NCBI RefSeq assembly: GCF_036208045.1 | Contig: NZ_CP121472.1 | Span: 4,599,531-4,663,530 of the forward strand | DNA: 64,000 bases | From: Thiorhodovibrio winogradskyi | GTDB taxonomy: Bacteria; Pseudomonadota; Gammaproteobacteria; Chromatiales; Chromatiaceae | Reading direction: 5' to 3' | In this document: piece by piece, positions 62,518 through 64,000 of the stretch | How the letters are laid out: each line of letters begins with the position of its first letter | Position numbering within the stretch: the first letter of the stretch is position 1 | The notes under the pieces: model-generated | Told to the model about the DNA's origin: nothing | The model's database searches: none | What the model saw: the letters and a program-made list of their open reading frames with translations, nothing else | Program-made: the position numbers and the translations under genes

Positions 62518-62862
62518 GGCTGATAGCGGAACCTTAGAGTGTCAACAACACCAATTTCCTGAATCAAGAGTCGCGTTCGGCGTTGTATCACTTCAGCGAT
62601 AAATTGGAACTGTGTTGTCAAGAAAAAACCGCCAATACCAAATCAAGCTAATTCGAGCCAGGCCCTAATTGTTACAAACAGCGATTTTCCTCTTGCATCG
62701 CGGGACGGATCATATATGTCCCCACAAATTGCACAAAAATTAAAGCGACACTGGCCCCATAAATTTGCAGTGATGAGGCAGGGAAATTGAGTAAACTGTC
62801 CCTGAAACTTGGACTGAAACTTGGAACAGCGGGTTTTCGTCACCGCGCCTGACTGCCATGCC
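62518..62862. other. AT-rich intergenic stretch with repeat units
   Basis: The stretch contains TATATGTCCCC and CACTGGCCCC units like those at 61.4-61.6 kb. I see no gene in it. Confidence 0.5.
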
Positions 62863-63714
62863 TCAATGGCGCTCCTCGGCGCCGAGCAAATCCTCAACAC
62901 TGGTCGCATCGAAAATGCCATCAAGCCAGCGCTCAAGCTGTGCCTCGGGGGCGGAGGTGATGCGCTGCGTGGCCCAGGGTTGCAATGGGCCGAAGCGGCG
63001 GGTTAGTTGGCGGTGCAAGGTGTTGGCTTGGCCCTCCGCCTTACCATCTTTCTTGCCCTTGGCAAAGATTGACTGATACGCCTTCGTCTCTTCGATCGGT
63101 GTCACCAGATTCAACATCGTCCAAATCTCCTCTTCGCTTTTGTCTTTGTAGCGCTCGAAAAACCAAAACTCCAGGACATTCGACAGCGTCTCGCGGATGT
63201 CTTCCGCTAGCGGCGCTTGCTGGATGCTCTGCCACAGCGCCGGGGCGCGTTCGCTCAGTTCGGTATCGCTGTCCATCATCAGGGGCGCGAACACCACCAC
63301 AAAGGGGTTGTCCGGCTCGCGTTCGATCAACTGGCGTAGGAAGGTATCGAAGGCGACACACTGAATCGGCGAGCCTGGCGCATGCACCCAGCTTGGGTGC
63401 TGGGGGATGTCGGCGGCATGGAGAAACACGGCGATGCCCAAGACTTCCCGCTCCGGGTGTTCTTCCCCGTAAAGGCCGATTTTGCTGTTTAAATTGTAGA
63501 GCGCCTTGGCCGAGGGCTGGGCTTGGAATTCGACGACATAGGTCGGCCCGTCATGACCCTCGGGCGCGACTAACCCGTCGATCCGGCGTTCGATGTCTTT
63601 GAGGGTGAGCGAGCAGACGCTGTAGGGGCCTTGGAGTTCCATCCCTCCAGTGAGCACCCGGAAGGCTTCGGGGCCACTGCGCAAGAATAGGTAGATGGGG
63701 TGGTCGGTTTTCAT
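62863..63714 (-). CDS. DUF2887-type Rpn family protein with DUF4351 end
   Basis: About 283 residues from MKTDHPIYLFLRSGPEAF. The N-terminal DUF2887 domain has the nuclease-like D...E-x-Q pattern (IDGLVAPEG...TYVVEFQAQ). The C-terminal tail (LHRQLTRRFGPLQPWATQRITSAPEAQLERWLDGIFDATSVEDLLG) resembles DUF4351, which often follows Rpn domains. The start at 63714 fits the conserved N terminus better than one 29 codons upstream. Rpn proteins promote recA-independent recombination, a family property not shown for this one. Confidence 0.78.
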   Translation of the reverse strand: MKTDHPIYLFLRSGPEAFRVLTGGMELQGPYSVCSLTLKDIERRIDGLVAPEGHDGPTYVVEFQAQPSAKALYNLNSKIGLYGEEHPEREVLGIAVFLHAADIPQHPSWVHAPGSPIQCVAFDTFLRQLIEREPDNPFVVVFAPLMMDSDTELSERAPALWQSIQQAPLAEDIRETLSNVLEFWFFERYKDKSEEEIWTMLNLVTPIEETKAYQSIFAKGKKDGKAEGQANTLHRQLTRRFGPLQPWATQRITSAPEAQLERWLDGIFDATSVEDLLGAEERH

Positions 63715-63799
63715 CCGGCGCTGGTCGGGTGTTTCTCTGCAATCGATTGAAGGTCTCGCGTGCAGCATAGCAAAACTTGTCCAAACGAAATAAGCAGGC

Positions 63800-63910
63800 A
63801 ACGACGATTAGGAAGCCCGGGTGGTCATCGGCATTCACCTGCCCGACTTCGATCTGTTCAAAGAAGAGCATGGAGACAAAGATGACACCCTCCGGCGCTT
63901 CGACAGCTAG
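63800..63910 (+). pseudogene. short Rpn/PDDEXK-transposase remnant
   Basis: The plus strand reads ARVVIGIHLPDFDLFKEEHGDKDDTLRRFDS and then TAG. IxIHLxDFDLF is a conserved block of PDDEXK transposase-like (Rpn) proteins. No larger frame survives. Confidence 0.4.
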
Positions 63911-64000
63911 AATCACCAGCATGCCCGCAGCCTCGGGCACCTCATGAAGCTACCATCCGCGCAACGCTCCTTGGATACTGGCCACGCCCGCCCAGCCGAA

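Overview
The window looks like chromosomal DNA of a purple sulfur bacterium or a close gammaproteobacterial relative (Chromatiales). The evidence is a remnant of flavocytochrome c sulfide dehydrogenase, a haem-protein locus encoding SHP, DHC and cytochrome b561, several multihaem cytochromes, an arsenosugar cluster and many degenerate mobile and Rpn-type genes. By eye, bases 1 to about 9000 are clearly more AT-rich than the GC-rich remainder, so the left end was probably acquired separately. No ribosomal RNA, tRNA or CRISPR array was seen.

Bases 1-4559 hold lipid genes: the end of an ABC exporter ATPase, a PlsC-type acyltransferase, an SDR enzyme that reads as 3-ketodihydrosphingosine reductase, a eukaryote-like sphingosine kinase and a CDP-archaeol-synthase-like membrane protein. 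This is the most unusual part of the window. Bases 4773-8482 are a minus-strand surface-polysaccharide operon (GtrA, a FAD-dependent mutase-like enzyme, a multispanning glycosyltransferase-like protein).

Bases 9154-14483 are a nitrogen/sulfur redox region: a short hybrid-cluster protein with an FNR/DNR-type operator, a broken CRP/FNR regulator, a broken fccB and a broken HAO-like multihaem cytochrome preceded by two FNR-type boxes. Bases 14801-17472 hold an ECF sigma factor, its NrsF-type anti-sigma factor and two target-like genes, with two divergent matching promoters. Then come a two-subunit GMC dehydrogenase, a DUF2721/Uma2 chimera, TrkH, and a defence-type island (MmeI-like restriction-methylase, DUF433/DUF5615 pair, broken GmrSD-like gene).

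Bases 28234-35573 are the SHP/DHC/cytochrome b561 locus with its two-component system; the sensor kinase is split by an insertion sequence with a visible target duplication. After a Fic protein there is a sulfatase and outer-membrane region (about 37.4-49.0 kb) with AraC-type regulators at both ends, a toxin-antitoxin pair, and a DUF1254 gene fused in frame to an octahaem TPR cytochrome.

Bases 49210-56480 hold an AAA-ATPase/nuclease followed by transposon debris, a truncated PP2C/WYL operon, a second large IS and an RND remnant. Bases 56522-60068 are an apparently intact arsenosugar operon (ArsR-rhodanese, ArsS, two glycosyltransferases, a small conserved protein). The right end is filled with PD-(D/E)XK/Rpn-type genes and short repeats. 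About a dozen genes are broken by stops, frameshifts or truncations, which points to active decay, though base-calling errors cannot be excluded for the homopolymer cases.
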